Shown piece after piece: positions 8,975-18,433 of a DNA stretch of 64,000 bases. The notes under the pieces are model-generated. The model was not told the DNA's origin. It ran no database searches and saw only the letters and a list, made by a program, of their open reading frames with translations. Position numbers and translations under genes: made by a program. How positions within the stretch are numbered: the first letter of the stretch is position 1; each line of letters starts with the position of its first letter. This stretch comes from Pseudomonas azotoformans (GTDB taxonomy: Bacteria; Pseudomonadota; Gammaproteobacteria; Pseudomonadales; Pseudomonadaceae): positions 682,001-746,000 of the forward strand of contig NZ_CP014546.1 in NCBI RefSeq assembly GCF_001579805.1, given 5' to 3'.

Positions 8975-10862
8975 GGGCCGTAACCTCAGTGCTTGAAGGG
9001 GGGCCGCCATATTCAGGCTTGAGCCTGCCGTCGTCGGCCAACAGCCAAGCGTCCATCACTTGGCGCACCACCGGCGCCGCGACGCCGGAGCCGGACTCGC
9101 CGTTCTCGACCATCACCGCGACCACGATTTTCGGGTCATCCGCCGGCGCGAAGCCAACAAACAAGGCGTGGTCTCGGTGGCGTTCCTGGACCTTGGTGCG
9201 GTCGTATTTCTCGCCCTGCTTGATCGCCACGACCTGGGCGGTACCGCTCTTGCCGGCAATACGGTACTGCGCGCCAACGGCTGCCTTGCGCGCGGTACCA
9301 CGGGCGCCGTGCATCACCTGTTGCATACCGTGATTGACCTTGGTCCAGTCCGACGCGTCGCGCAGCACAATGTCGGGGATCGGGTTGTCGTCCACCGGTT
9401 TTTCACCTTCGATGGTCTTGGCCAGGTGCGGACGGTTCCAGATGCCTTTGTTGGCCACCAGCGCCGTGGCCTGGGCCAGTTGCAGCGGTGTGGCCTGCAT
9501 ATAGCCTTGGCCGATGCCGAGAATCAGGGTTTCACCCGGGAACCACGCCTGGCGACGGGTCGCGCGCTTCCATTCCCGCGACGGCATCAGGCCGGGGGAT
9601 TCCTCGAACATGTCCAGGGAGACTTTCTGGCCGAGGCCGAACTTGCCCATATAGGTGGACAAGCGGTCGATCCCCAGCTTGTGCGCCAGGTCATAAAAAT
9701 AGGTGTCGTTGGAGCGCATGATCGCGGTGTCCAGGTCGACATAGCCGTCACCGGTGCGGTTCCAGTTACGGTATTTGTGATCGTAGTTGGGCAGCATGTA
9801 ATAGCCCGGATCGAACACCCGGCTGGAGGCTGTGACCACACCCGCGTCCAACCCCGCAATCGCCACCGCCGGTTTGATCGTCGACCCCGGCGGATACAGG
9901 CCGCGCAGTACGCGGTTGAACAGCGGGCGGTCGATGGAATCGCGCAACTCGGCGTAGGCCTTGAAGCTGATGCCGGTCACAAACAGGTTGGGGTCAAAGC
10001 TTGGCTGGCTGACCATCGCCAGCACTTCGCCAGTCTTCGGGTCCAGCGCCACCACCGCGCCACGACGCCCCCCCAGGGCCATCTCGGCGGCTTCCTGCAA
10101 CTTGATGTCCAGGCTCAGGACGATGTCCTTGCCCGGCACCGGGTCGGTACGCTTGAGCACCCGGAGCACGCGGCCACGGGCGTTGGTCTCGACTTCTTCG
10201 TAACCGACCTGGCCGTGCAACTCCGGCTCGTAGAAACGCTCGATGCCGGTCTTGCCGATATGGTGGGTACCGCTGTAATTGACCGGATCGAGGGTTTTCA
10301 GCTCTTTCTCGTTGATCCGCCCCATGTAGCCGACGGAGTGAGCAAAGTGCGGCCCTTGCGGGTAATGGCGCACCAACTGCGCCACCACTTCCACACCCGG
10401 CAAACGGAACTGGTTCACCGCGATCCGTGCGATCTGCTCTTCGGTCAGCTCAAAGAGGATCGGCACCGGCTCGAACGGCCGGCGCCCCTGCTTCATGCGT
10501 TTCTCGAAGATCACTCGGTCTTCCGGCGTCAGTTGCAGCACCTCGACGATCACATCGAGGATCTGCTGCCAGTCGCCGGAGCGCTCGCGGGTCATGCTCA
10601 GGCTGAAACTGGGCCGGTTATCCGCCACCACCACGCCATTGCGGTCGAAAATCAGCCCACGAGTTGGCGGAATCGGCTGCACATGCACCCGGTTGTTTTC
10701 CGACAAGGTGGAGTGATAGTCGTACTGGATCACCTGCAGGAAATACAGGCGCGCGATCAGCACACCCAACAACGCCACCACCATGATTGCGCCAAACACC
10801 ACGCGAGCGCGTACAAGACGTGCGTCTTTCTCGTGGTCCTTGATGCGGATCGGCTGGGTCAT
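8964..10862 (-). CDS. mrdA: Penicillin-binding protein 2 (transpeptidase)
   Basis: PBP2 is the monofunctional class B transpeptidase of cell elongation. It has 632 residues, the usual length. An N-terminal membrane anchor (VFGAIMVVALLGVLIARLYFLQV) precedes the pedestal domain. The transpeptidase motifs are STIK in YPPGSTIKPAVAI, SND in IMRSNDTYFYD and KSGTAQ in IAGKSGTAQVVA. Beta-lactams acylate the Ser of the first motif. It follows rlmH by 15 bases and overlaps rodA, so PBP2 and its partner polymerase are made together. Confidence 0.96.
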   Translation of the reverse strand: MTQPIRIKDHEKDARLVRARVVFGAIMVVALLGVLIARLYFLQVIQYDYHSTLSENNRVHVQPIPPTRGLIFDRNGVVVADNRPSFSLSMTRERSGDWQQILDVIVEVLQLTPEDRVIFEKRMKQGRRPFEPVPILFELTEEQIARIAVNQFRLPGVEVVAQLVRHYPQGPHFAHSVGYMGRINEKELKTLDPVNYSGTHHIGKTGIERFYEPELHGQVGYEEVETNARGRVLRVLKRTDPVPGKDIVLSLDIKLQEAAEMALGGRRGAVVALDPKTGEVLAMVSQPSFDPNLFVTGISFKAYAELRDSIDRPLFNRVLRGLYPPGSTIKPAVAIAGLDAGVVTASSRVFDPGYYMLPNYDHKYRNWNRTGDGYVDLDTAIMRSNDTYFYDLAHKLGIDRLSTYMGKFGLGQKVSLDMFEESPGLMPSREWKRATRRQAWFPGETLILGIGQGYMQATPLQLAQATALVANKGIWNRPHLAKTIEGEKPVDDNPIPDIVLRDASDWTKVNHGMQQVMHGARGTARKAAVGAQYRIAGKSGTAQVVAIKQGEKYDRTKVQERHRDHALFVGFAPADDPKIVVAVMVENGESGSGVAAPVVRQVMDAWLLADDGRLKPEYGGPPSSTEVTAREE

Positions 10863-10877
10863 CGGGAGGGGCGCAGA

Positions 10878-11345
10878 CTATTTGTGGTAAGGGTGCCCGG
10901 ACAGAACTGTCCAGGCGCGATACAGCTGTTCACCGATCAGAATCCGTACCAACGGGTGCGGCAACGTCAGCGCCGACAGCGACCAACGCTGATCCGCCCG
11001 CGCACAGACTTCCGGCGCCAACCCTTCGGGGCCGCCGACCATGAAGTTGACCGTACGCGAATCCAGGCGCCAGCGATCCAGCTCCACCGCCAACTGCTCG
11101 GTGCTCCAGGGTTTTCCGTGCACTTCCAGGGTGACGATGCGCTCGTTGGGGCCGACCTTGGCCAGCATGGCTTCGCCTTCCTGACGGATAAAGCGCGCCA
11201 CATCGGCATTCTTGCCCCGGGTGTTAAGCGGTATTTCCACCAGTTCAAGCGACAGCTCAGCGGGCAGACGCTTGGCATACTCGTGCCAGCCTTCTTCCAC
11301 CCACTTGGGCATGCGTGAACCGACAGCGATCAGACGCAGGCGCAC
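10878..11345 (-). CDS. rlmH: 23S rRNA pseudouridine-1915 N3-methyltransferase
   Basis: RlmH is a small SPOUT methyltransferase that modifies pseudouridine 1915 in helix 69 of 23S rRNA. The 155-residue protein matches the family along its length: [16 protein letters not shown] at the start, the SAM-binding knot (FMVGGPEGL) and the C-terminal [28 protein letters not shown]. It lies between rsfS and pbpA on the same strand, ten bases after rsfS, the standard order in pseudomonads. Confidence 0.97.
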
Positions 11346-11354
11346 AGCCGTTCC

Positions 11355-11849
11355 TTATTCCTGGTCTTTGTTCAGCTTGTCGAAGTGCGCGTGGCCCACT
11401 TCCGGGCTGTGGTGCTTGCCATCGGCGGCACGGCTCTGCTCGGCGCCTTTCCACAGACGCTCCAGGTCGTAGAACTGACGGGCGTTGGAGGTCATCATGT
11501 GAACGATCACGTCGTCCATGTCCAGCAGCACCCAGTCGCTGTCGCCCTTGCCTTCTTCACCCAGTGGCTTGACGCCTTGGGCTTTGACGGCTTCGCGGAC
11601 CTTGTCCAGCATCGCGCCGATCTGGCGGTTCGAAGTACCGGTGGCGATGATCATGTAGTCGGTGATGCTCTGCTTGTCGCGCACGTCCAGCACCTGGATG
11701 TCCTGGGCTTTAACGTCTTCCAGGGCAGCCACGGCGACTTTTACCAGCTCTTCGCCAGCCAGTTCTGGGCCAACGTGGGCTTCTACCGGCAGCGGGGCGC
11801 TTTTGAAGGTGCCTTTGCGCTTAACTTTGCTTACGTCTTTGTTCGTCAT
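11355..11849 (-). CDS. rsfS: Ribosomal silencing factor RsfS
   Basis: RsfS binds ribosomal protein uL14 and blocks joining of the subunits in stationary phase. The DUF143/Iojap core covers about residues 33-140 (VAALEDVKAQDIQVLDV, SITDYMIIATGTSNRQ, WVLLDMDDVIVHMM, FYDLERLW). The protein is 164 residues against about 105 in E. coli because of a lysine-rich N-terminal extension of some 30 residues and a polar tail. The ATG at 11849 has no strong Shine-Dalgarno, and no later ATG lies before the core domain, so the start is moderately certain. Confidence 0.93.
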   Translation of the reverse strand: MTNKDVSKVKRKGTFKSAPLPVEAHVGPELAGEELVKVAVAALEDVKAQDIQVLDVRDKQSITDYMIIATGTSNRQIGAMLDKVREAVKAQGVKPLGEEGKGDSDWVLLDMDDVIVHMMTSNARQFYDLERLWKGAEQSRAADGKHHSPEVGHAHFDKLNKDQE

Positions 11850-11918
11850 ATAAAACTCGTTTTGCTCGTATGTTCGGGCGCTCGCTGCACGACATTTCGT
11901 GCATTCAAGCGCGCCTTT

Positions 11919-12563
11919 TCAGTTCGACGCACGGTAAAGCCCGTGCGCATCGATGTAGGCCAGGACCGCGTCAGGCACCAGGAAACGTACCGACTTACCG
12001 CTGGCCAGCAGTTGACGGATCTGGGTGGCGGACACCGCAAGCGGGGTCTGCCAGACGAATGCAATATTCCCGTTCGGCCCGGTCAGGGCCAAGGGGTCAC
12101 TTACCGACCGCGCGGCCAGCAGGTTGCGCAAGGCATCCGGCGGTTCGCTGTCGGCATCCGGGCGTTGCAAAACCAGGATGTGGCAATGCTGGAGGAGTTC
12201 CTCCCAGCGATGCCAAGAGGGCAGGCCGCAAAATGCGTCCCAGCCCAAAAGCAGAAACAACTGGTCATCTGCGGCCATTTCAGCGCGCATCACTTCCAGG
12301 GTATCGACAGTGTAGGACGGTTTGTCACGCTTGAGCTCGTGGTCGTCCACCACCAGCGGCGTTATGCCCTCCACCGCCAGGCGCACCATTTCCAGGCGCT
12401 GCTGCGGCGACACTTGCGGCGTATCGCGATGGGGCGGCCGAGCGTTGGGCATCACGCGCAACTCGTCCAGCGCCAGGGCATCCGCGACTTCCAGGGCGCT
12501 GCGCAAATGGCCGATGTGCACGGGGTCGAAAGTACCGCCGAGCAACCCGATGCGTTTACCCAT
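11919..12563 (-). CDS. nadD: Nicotinate-nucleotide adenylyltransferase
   Basis: NadD makes deamido-NAD from nicotinate mononucleotide and ATP. The 214-residue sequence has the nucleotidyltransferase motif [12 protein letters not shown] near the start, [15 protein letters not shown], and the C-terminal [21 protein letters not shown], which matches the ISSTxIR signature region. The ATG at 12563 overlaps the proA stop as TGATG, implying coupled translation. A TTG one codon earlier is less likely. RsfS and RlmH follow downstream. Confidence 0.96.
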   Translation of the reverse strand: MGKRIGLLGGTFDPVHIGHLRSALEVADALALDELRVMPNARPPHRDTPQVSPQQRLEMVRLAVEGITPLVVDDHELKRDKPSYTVDTLEVMRAEMAADDQLFLLLGWDAFCGLPSWHRWEELLQHCHILVLQRPDADSEPPDALRNLLAARSVSDPLALTGPNGNIAFVWQTPLAVSATQIRQLLASGKSVRFLVPDAVLAYIDAHGLYRASN

Positions 12564-13828
12564 CAAGTGCGCACATGACCATCGCCGAACACCACGTACT
12601 TCTCGCTGGTCAGGCCTTCCAGGCCAACCGGGCCACGGGCGTGGAGCTTGTCGGTGGAAATACCGATCTCCGCCCCCAGGCCATACTCGAAGCCGTCGGC
12701 AAACCGCGTCGAGGCGTTGACCATCACCGAAGCGGAATCCACTTCATTGAGGAAGCGCCGGGCATCGCTGAAATGCTCGGAGACAATGGCGTCGGTGTGC
12801 TTGGAGCCGTAGGTGTTGATGTGTTCGATGGCTTCGTCCAGGTCGTCGACCAGCTTGATCGACAGGATCGGCGCCGTGTATTCGGTGTACCAATCCAGCT
12901 CGGTCGCCTCGATCACGTCCGCGCCCAATAGCGCACGGGTACGCTCGCAACCACGTAGCTCAACCCCTTTGTCCCGGTAGATGGCAGCCAGCGGCGGCAG
13001 CACGCGCTCGGCAATGCCTGCGTGCACCAGCAGGGTTTCCATGGTGTTGCACGGGGCGTAACGGTGGGTCTTGGCGTTGTCGGCGATGCGGATCGCCTTG
13101 TCGATGTCGGCGGCGATGTCGATATAGACATGGCACACGCCGTCCAGGTGCTTGATCACTGGCACCTTGGCATCACGGCTGACGCGCTCGATCAGGCTCT
13201 TGCCACCGCGCGGCACGATCACGTCGACGAATTCCGGCATGGTGATCAACGCGCCAACAGCGGCGCGGTCGGTAGTTTCCACCACTTGCACCACTTCGGC
13301 GGGCAACTCGGCCACGGCCAGGCCCTGCTGGATGCACGCGGCGATGGCGCGGTTGGAATTGATCGCCTCGGAACCGCCACGCAGGATGGTGGCATTGCCG
13401 GACTTGAGGCACAGGCTCGCGGCGTCGATGGTCACGTTCGGGCGCGACTCATAAATGATACCGATCACGCCCAGGGGCACGCGCATCTTGCCGACCTGGA
13501 TGCCGGACGGCAGATAACGCATATCGCGGATTTCACCGATGGGGTCAGGCAGCTTGGCTACCTGACGCAGGCCTTCGATCATGTCGTCGATACGTGCCGG
13601 GGTCAGCGCCAGGCGGTCCAGCAGGGCCGGTTCCAGGCCATTGGCGCGGCCGTTGGCCAGGTCTTGCTCGTTGGCGGCAGTGAGCTCGGAGCGCGAAGCA
13701 TCCAGAGCGTCGGCGGCGGCCAGCAGGGCGCGGTTCTTCTGCGCGGTGCTCGCACGGGCGATCAACCGCGAGGCCTGACGGGCAGCGCGACCCAGGCGGG
13801 TCATGTAGTCAAGAACGGACTCAGTCAT
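12563..13828 (-). CDS. proA: Gamma-glutamyl phosphate reductase
   Basis: ProA reduces glutamyl 5-phosphate to glutamate semialdehyde in proline synthesis. It has 421 residues, the usual length. The catalytic Cys lies in [15 protein letters not shown]. The NADPH-binding and substrate regions appear as [35 protein letters not shown] and the late [22 protein letters not shown]. It heads the minus-strand run proA-nadD-rsfS-rlmH-pbpA-rodA-mltB-rlpA and is divergent from the DNA glycosylase gene at 14004. Confidence 0.97.
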   Translation of the reverse strand: MTESVLDYMTRLGRAARQASRLIARASTAQKNRALLAAADALDASRSELTAANEQDLANGRANGLEPALLDRLALTPARIDDMIEGLRQVAKLPDPIGEIRDMRYLPSGIQVGKMRVPLGVIGIIYESRPNVTIDAASLCLKSGNATILRGGSEAINSNRAIAACIQQGLAVAELPAEVVQVVETTDRAAVGALITMPEFVDVIVPRGGKSLIERVSRDAKVPVIKHLDGVCHVYIDIAADIDKAIRIADNAKTHRYAPCNTMETLLVHAGIAERVLPPLAAIYRDKGVELRGCERTRALLGADVIEATELDWYTEYTAPILSIKLVDDLDEAIEHINTYGSKHTDAIVSEHFSDARRFLNEVDSASVMVNASTRFADGFEYGLGAEIGISTDKLHARGPVGLEGLTSEKYVVFGDGHVRT

Positions 13829-14003
13829 GGTCAGGGAGTCTTGGCAGGGAGGAAAGCGGCAGATTATAGCTGTGACGCCGCTCGACTGACAGCGGTGAGG
13901 GGCGGATGGTCGAAATGAACTGTAAAAACCTGGGGTTCAGCGGTAATTAAGGTGGGAGTTGTTATGATTCCGTCACATTTAGCCGTATTTACCCCTGACT
14001 GCC

Positions 14004-14687
14004 ATGCCCAGCTCATCGCCCCAACTCCCCGCCAGCGCCCTGCCCGACAGCTTCTTCGACCGTGACGCGCAAATTCTTGCGCAGGCATTGCTCGGAAAAA
14101 TCATCCGTCATCGCGTGGGAAAAATCTGGCTTTCGGCGCGAATTATTGAAACCGAAGCCTATTACGTGGCCGAAAAAGGCAGCCATGCGTCGTTGGGCTA
14201 CACAGAAAAGCGTAAGGCTTTGTTTCTGGATGGTGGCCATATCTACATGTATTACGCCCGTGGCGGCGACTCGCTGAACTTCAGCGCCCATGGGCCGGGC
14301 AATGCCGTGTTGATCAAATCGGCCTATCCGTGGGTCGATGAATTATCCGGCCCGGCGAGCCTGGCGCAAATGCTGTTGAACAACCCGAATGCCGACGGCA
14401 GCCCACGCGCCTCGCAGAAACTCTGCGCCGGCCAGACCCTGCTGTGCAAAGCCCTGGGGTTGAAGGTGCCGATGTGGGACGCCAAGCGTTTCGATCAGGA
14501 ACGGCTCTACGTTGAAGACGTGGGCCAAACCCCGACCCAGATCATCCAGACCACCCGCCTGGGCATTCCCAGCGGGCGTGATGAACACCTGATGTACCGC
14601 TTCGTCGATGCGGGCTACGCGCCTTATTGCACGCGGAACCCCTTGCGCCGGGGCCAGGTCGAAGGCCGCGATTATTTTTTGATTTGA
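14004..14687 (+). CDS. DNA-3-methyladenine glycosylase (AAG/MPG family)
   Basis: This enzyme removes alkylated and deaminated purines from DNA as the first step of base excision repair. The 227-residue protein has the AAG fold signatures: RIIETEAYYVAEKGSHAS with the conserved Glu that activates water, RGGDSLNFSAHGPGNAVLIKSAYP, and the late TTRLGIPSGRD. It is the mammalian-type AAG family, not AlkA or TagA. It is divergent from proA and is followed closely by the DedA-PAP2 gene, which may share its transcript. Confidence 0.94.
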   Translation: MPSSSPQLPASALPDSFFDRDAQILAQALLGKIIRHRVGKIWLSARIIETEAYYVAEKGSHASLGYTEKRKALFLDGGHIYMYYARGGDSLNFSAHGPGNAVLIKSAYPWVDELSGPASLAQMLLNNPNADGSPRASQKLCAGQTLLCKALGLKVPMWDAKRFDQERLYVEDVGQTPTQIIQTTRLGIPSGRDEHLMYRFVDAGYAPYCTRNPLRRGQVEGRDYFLI

Positions 14688-14703
14688 GCAGGGAGTGAAT
14701 TGT

Positions 14704-16020
14704 ATGGGCCAATGGCTCGATAGCATTACCGGCTGGTTGACGCTGAACCCCGAATGGCTGGCGGTCGCGGTGTTTATCGTCGCCTGCGTGGAGTGCCTGG
14801 CCATCGCCGGGTTGATCGTGCCGGGCACGGTGTTGTTGTTTGCCATTGCCGCCCTCGCCGGCAGCGGTGCGCTGTCACTCAGCGAAACGTTGTTGCTGGG
14901 CTTCCTCGGCGGTTTGCTGGGTGATGCGGTTTCCTACTTCCTGGGCCGACATTTCCATCAGAACATCCGGCGTTTACCCGGCTTGCGCCACCACCCAGAA
15001 TGGATGAACAGCGCCGAAACCTACTTCCACAAGTACGGCATCGCCAGCCTGCTGGTCGGCCGTTTCATCGGCCCGCTGCGCCCCATGCTGCCGATGGTAG
15101 CCGGGATGTGCGATATGCCCTTCCCGCGCTTTGCGATTGTCAGCATCGTCGCGGCCGCGGGCTGGTCCGTGGCGTATCTGCTGCCAGGCTGGGCGACCGG
15201 CGCCGCTTTCCGCCTGCCATTGCCCGAAGGTTTCTGGTCGGAAGCCGGCATCGTTGCCGCCTGTATCGCGGTGGTGGTGGGCCTGAGTTTGAACAGCAGC
15301 CTGCGCGGCCATCGTCGCGCCACCTTGTGGATCGGTTGCGCCAGCCTGATCGTGTTGATCGCCTTGTTTATCGGCTACCCCCACCTCAATGACTTCGACC
15401 AGGGCCTGAGCGCCCTGGTGCAGGAACACCGCAGCCCGTGGCTGGACGAAGTCATGGTGCGCATCACCCAGTTGGGCGAATTCAAGAAGATGTTCTTCGC
15501 CAGCGCCGTGTTCACTGGCCTGCTACTGCTGGCGCGACAATGGCGCCATGCCGTGTTTGTCGGCGCGACGCTGGCCGGGGCTGCGGTGATCAACACCGGG
15601 ACTAAGTTGTTTTTCGCACGCGGCCGCCCGGAAATCCTGACAGACCCACTGACCAGTTTCAGCATGCCCAGCGGCCATGCGTCCGGTGCGTTCGCGTTTT
15701 TCCTGGCGCTGGCGATCCTGGCCGGTCGCGGACAACCCGTGCGATTGCGCCTGACCTGGATGCTGCTGGGCTGCATTCCTGCGGCATTCATTGCGCTGTC
15801 GCGGGTCTACCTTGGGGCCCACTGGCCTACCGATATCCTGGCGGGCACGCTGTTGGCGATGACGGTGTGTGCGTTCAGCCTGGGCATCACCCAGTATCGA
15901 AGCCCGCTGCCGGCCATGTCGCAAAAAACCTGGTGGCTGTTGCTGCCGGCGCTGGTCGCGGTGTTGAGCTTCATTGCACTCACCGGCACGCCCCACGCCC
16001 TGCTGCGCTATGCCTACTGA
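14704..16020 (+). CDS. DedA (VTT) - PAP2 phosphatase fusion membrane protein
   Basis: This 438-residue inner-membrane protein joins two modules. Residues 1-200 form a DedA/VTT domain (GLLGDAVSYFLGRHFHQN and the VGRFIGPLRPMLPMVAGM signature), a family linked to undecaprenyl-phosphate or lipid scrambling. Residues 240-420 form a PAP2 lipid phosphatase with all three motifs: KLFFARGRPE, SMPSGHASG and SRVYLGAHWPTD. A combined role in dephosphorylating and recycling a polyprenyl or lipid phosphate is a reasonable inference. The ATG at 14704 follows GGGAG at 14691; a GTG at 14695 lies on that ribosome site. It overlaps the convergent LON-domain gene by 7 bases. Confidence 0.9.
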   Translation: MGQWLDSITGWLTLNPEWLAVAVFIVACVECLAIAGLIVPGTVLLFAIAALAGSGALSLSETLLLGFLGGLLGDAVSYFLGRHFHQNIRRLPGLRHHPEWMNSAETYFHKYGIASLLVGRFIGPLRPMLPMVAGMCDMPFPRFAIVSIVAAAGWSVAYLLPGWATGAAFRLPLPEGFWSEAGIVAACIAVVVGLSLNSSLRGHRRATLWIGCASLIVLIALFIGYPHLNDFDQGLSALVQEHRSPWLDEVMVRITQLGEFKKMFFASAVFTGLLLLARQWRHAVFVGATLAGAAVINTGTKLFFARGRPEILTDPLTSFSMPSGHASGAFAFFLALAILAGRGQPVRLRLTWMLLGCIPAAFIALSRVYLGAHWPTDILAGTLLAMTVCAFSLGITQYRSPLPAMSQKTWWLLLPALVAVLSFIALTGTPHALLRYAY

Positions 16021-16607
16021 GTGAACAGTTCGCCCTGCAACTCGTCGAGCAGCATCTGGATCGCGTCCAGGCGCTGTTGCGGGTCGTCGAGTTGCAGCAG
16101 GTCGATCTTGTCGGCCTCGGTAAAGGGCAGCAGATACGCCAACTGATTGCCCAAGGCTTGCTGGCCGTCGGCGTGGGCGTCCATGTCCAGCGAGGCCACC
16201 ATCGGGTGCTCGGCCAACGCCTGGAGCAGCGCCAGCAGGTCGGCGTCTTCCTCTTCCAAGGGTTGGTCCGGCAGCTCTTCAAGCCACTGCACTTCAGCCA
16301 CCAGCAACTGGTCCTTCTGCACACCGGCATCGCGTACACGGAACCGGCGTCCGCCCTCGACGCGAATCCCCAGCAGGCCATTGTCCTGTTGCTTGAAGTC
16401 GCGGATCAGCGCTTCACAGCCGATCAATGCGTAGCCATCCGGCGCCGTGCCCACCTCCTGGCCGTCAAGAATGCACACCACGCCGAAGCTTTCGCCCTTT
16501 TTCATGCAACGGGCGACCATGTCCAGGTAGCGCGCCTCGAACAGTTGCAGGTCGAGGGTGCAGCCAGGGAACAGCACAGTATTGAGCGGGAACAGCGCCA
16601 GACTCAT
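16014..16607 (-). CDS. LON substrate-binding domain protein
   Basis: The 197-residue protein is a stand-alone version of the N-terminal substrate-binding domain of Lon protease (MSLALFPLNTVLFPGCTLDLQLFEARYLDMV, GVVCILDGQEVG, IGCEALI). It has no ATPase or protease domain. The function of such single-domain proteins is unknown; binding of unfolded or specific protein substrates is inferred from the domain. It lies 21 bases downstream of lrgB and may be the third gene of that operon. Confidence 0.88.
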   Translation of the reverse strand: MSLALFPLNTVLFPGCTLDLQLFEARYLDMVARCMKKGESFGVVCILDGQEVGTAPDGYALIGCEALIRDFKQQDNGLLGIRVEGGRRFRVRDAGVQKDQLLVAEVQWLEELPDQPLEEEDADLLALLQALAEHPMVASLDMDAHADGQQALGNQLAYLLPFTEADKIDLLQLDDPQQRLDAIQMLLDELQGELFTQ

Positions 16608-16628
16608 AAAGGTTTCCTTAAACCTGGT

Positions 16629-17345
16629 TTAAACGATCACCGACACGGCCAGCGGCAGGAACACTGCCGTGGCCACGCCCATCAGACTCATCGCCAGCGC
16701 GGCAAAGGCGCCGCATTCTTCGCTTTCCTGCAGGGCCACCGACGTGCCGACGGCGTGGGCCGTCATGCCCAGCGCCATGCCGCGCGCCTCGGGGCTGTGC
16801 ACACCCAGGCGCGACAAATAGGCCGGGCCGATCATCGCGCCGACCACCCCGGTGATCAGCACAAACACCGCCGCCAATGCCGCCACGCCGCCGATCTGCT
16901 CGGCCACCAGCATGGCAATTGGCGAGGTCACCGATTTGGGCGCCATGGTCATCAACATCATGTGTTCGGCACCGAACCACCAACCCAGCAGCACACACAG
17001 GCCGGTGGCGAGGACCCCACCTATCACCAGCGTAGTAAAAATCGGCCAGAACAATTGGCGAATGCGCCGCAGGTTCAGGTAAAGCGGCACCGCCAGGGCC
17101 ACTGTTGCCGGGCCGAGCAGGATGCCCATGATCTCGGTGCTCTTGCGGTACTCGGCGTAGCTCAGGCCACAACTGATCAGCACGCCGATCACCAGCAGCA
17201 TGGACACCAGCACCGGCTGCAGGAAGATCCAGCGGGTTTTCTCGAACCCTGCCAGTACCAGTTGATAGGCGCCAAGGGTGATGCCGATGCCGAATAGCGG
17301 GTGATGAATGACTGCCGTCCACGCGCCCTGCCAGTCGACGATCAT
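16629..17345 (-). CDS. lrgB: LrgB/CidB family membrane protein
   Basis: This 238-residue protein has about seven membrane spans and the LrgB family pattern: PLFGIGITLGAYQL, PATVALAVPLYLNL, APKSVTSPIAM and GMALGMTAHAVGTSVAL. With its LrgA/CidA partner it forms a holin-like or metabolite-transport pair associated with control of autolysis and with efflux of small carbon compounds. The start codon overlaps the lrgA stop as ATGA, so the pair is translationally coupled. It lies close to several murein hydrolase genes, but no direct link is visible. Confidence 0.92.
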   Translation of the reverse strand: MIVDWQGAWTAVIHHPLFGIGITLGAYQLVLAGFEKTRWIFLQPVLVSMLLVIGVLISCGLSYAEYRKSTEIMGILLGPATVALAVPLYLNLRRIRQLFWPIFTTLVIGGVLATGLCVLLGWWFGAEHMMLMTMAPKSVTSPIAMLVAEQIGGVAALAAVFVLITGVVGAMIGPAYLSRLGVHSPEARGMALGMTAHAVGTSVALQESEECGAFAALAMSLMGVATAVFLPLAVSVIV

Positions 17346-17695
17346 TGATCCTTCTCCTTGCGCTTGACCATCTGCTGCATCAACACGCCCACGAAGCCCA
17401 TGGCAATCACCAGCGACAGCACCAGCGCGCCGACAATGGCCCAGAAATCCGCGGCAATGTCCTTGGCATACACCATCACCCCTACCGCCGGCGGCACCAG
17501 CAGCAACGGCAAGTACCGTAATAGGCTGCTGGCCGCCAGGCTCAAGGGCTCGCCGACCTCGCCCTTCCAGATCAGGAACCCCAGCATCAGCAGCAGGCCG
17601 ATGATCGGCCCCGGCAGCACCGGCAACAGCAAATGATTGATCGCCGTGCCGATCAGTTGAAACAGCACCAGCCAGGTCAGGCCACGTAACAGCAT
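17342..17695 (-). CDS. CidA/LrgA family holin-like protein
   Basis: This small membrane protein (117 residues, four predicted spans) shows the family pattern LLPVLPGPIIGLLLMLGFL and LLRYLPLLLVPPAVGVMVY. I choose the ATG at 17695, preceded by GAGGGGGA. The longer open frame runs up to 18055 but would add about 120 non-homologous residues on the opposite strand of the MaoC gene; an in-frame ATG at 17725 has no comparable ribosome site. The overlap with lrgB fits joint production of the two subunits. Confidence 0.9.
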   Translation of the reverse strand: MLLRGLTWLVLFQLIGTAINHLLLPVLPGPIIGLLLMLGFLIWKGEVGEPLSLAASSLLRYLPLLLVPPAVGVMVYAKDIAADFWAIVGALVLSLVIAMGFVGVLMQQMVKRKEKDQ

Positions 17696-17872
17696 CCGTT
17701 CTTCCCCCTCAAGACTCGCCCGCATTATAAGCACGCCCGCCCTATACACCGGCATTCGCCAAAAGCATGGTGGGTTGACCGAGCCGATTGGCCATGATGA
17801 TCTACATTGGTTCTCTGTAACCCATAAAAAACCAGACGTTGTACACAGCGTGATGAACCAAGGAGAGACGCA

Positions 17873-18328
17873 ATGCCCTATGTACCCGTAGCGCAGCTCA
17901 AAGATTATGTCGGCAAGGAACTGGGACGTTCCGAATGGCTCACCATCGACCAGGCGCGTATCAACCTGTTCGCCGAGGCCACGGGCGATCATCAGTTCAT
18001 CCACGTCGACCCGGTCAAGGCCGCGCAAACCCCGTTCGGCAGCACTATCGCCCACGGCTTCCTGTCGCTGTCGCTGATGCCCAAGCTGATGGAAGATCTG
18101 CTGATCGTGCCCGAAGGCCTGAAAATGGCGGTCAACTATGGCCTGGACAGCGTGCGATTCATCCAGCCGGTCAAGGTCAATTCAAAAGTGCGCCTGAACG
18201 TGACACTCAATGACGTCACCGAGAAAAAACCCGGCCAATGGCTGCTCAAGGCCACCGCCACCCTGGAGATCGAAGGCCAGGAAAAACCGGCTTACATTGC
18301 CGAGTCGTTGTCACTCTACTTCGTGTAA
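17873..18328 (+). CDS. MaoC-like (R)-specific enoyl-CoA hydratase
   Basis: The 151-residue hot-dog-fold protein carries the MaoC hydratase motif: FAEATGDHQFIHVDPVKA with the catalytic Asp and His, followed by TIAHGFLSLSL. Such enzymes hydrate trans-2-enoyl-CoA to (R)-3-hydroxyacyl-CoA, and the NodN-like subgroup is close. The actual acyl substrate cannot be read from the sequence. AAGGAGAG sits just ahead of the ATG. It is divergent from lrgAB and followed by the MORN-repeat gene. Confidence 0.88.
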   Translation: MPYVPVAQLKDYVGKELGRSEWLTIDQARINLFAEATGDHQFIHVDPVKAAQTPFGSTIAHGFLSLSLMPKLMEDLLIVPEGLKMAVNYGLDSVRFIQPVKVNSKVRLNVTLNDVTEKKPGQWLLKATATLEIEGQEKPAYIAESLSLYFV

Positions 18329-18433
18329 GCCCGTGCCTGTGGTGGGGATATAAACCTCACCACAGTGTATGTAAATTTATGTATGAAACTCGCAGCTGCG
18401 GCATACTCGGCGCTCAATTATCCGGATCCCGCT

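Noticed and set aside
9060..11318. A 752-codon plus-strand open frame, among the longest in the window
   Set aside because: It runs opposite to pbpA and into rlmH, both of which have clear motifs. Its own translation is rich in His, Arg and Gln with no recognisable domain, typical of an antisense shadow in GC-rich DNA.
15867..17297. A 476-codon plus-strand open frame
   Set aside because: It overlaps the DedA-PAP2 end, the LON-domain gene and lrgB on the other strand. The product is His/Gln-rich, with no domain.
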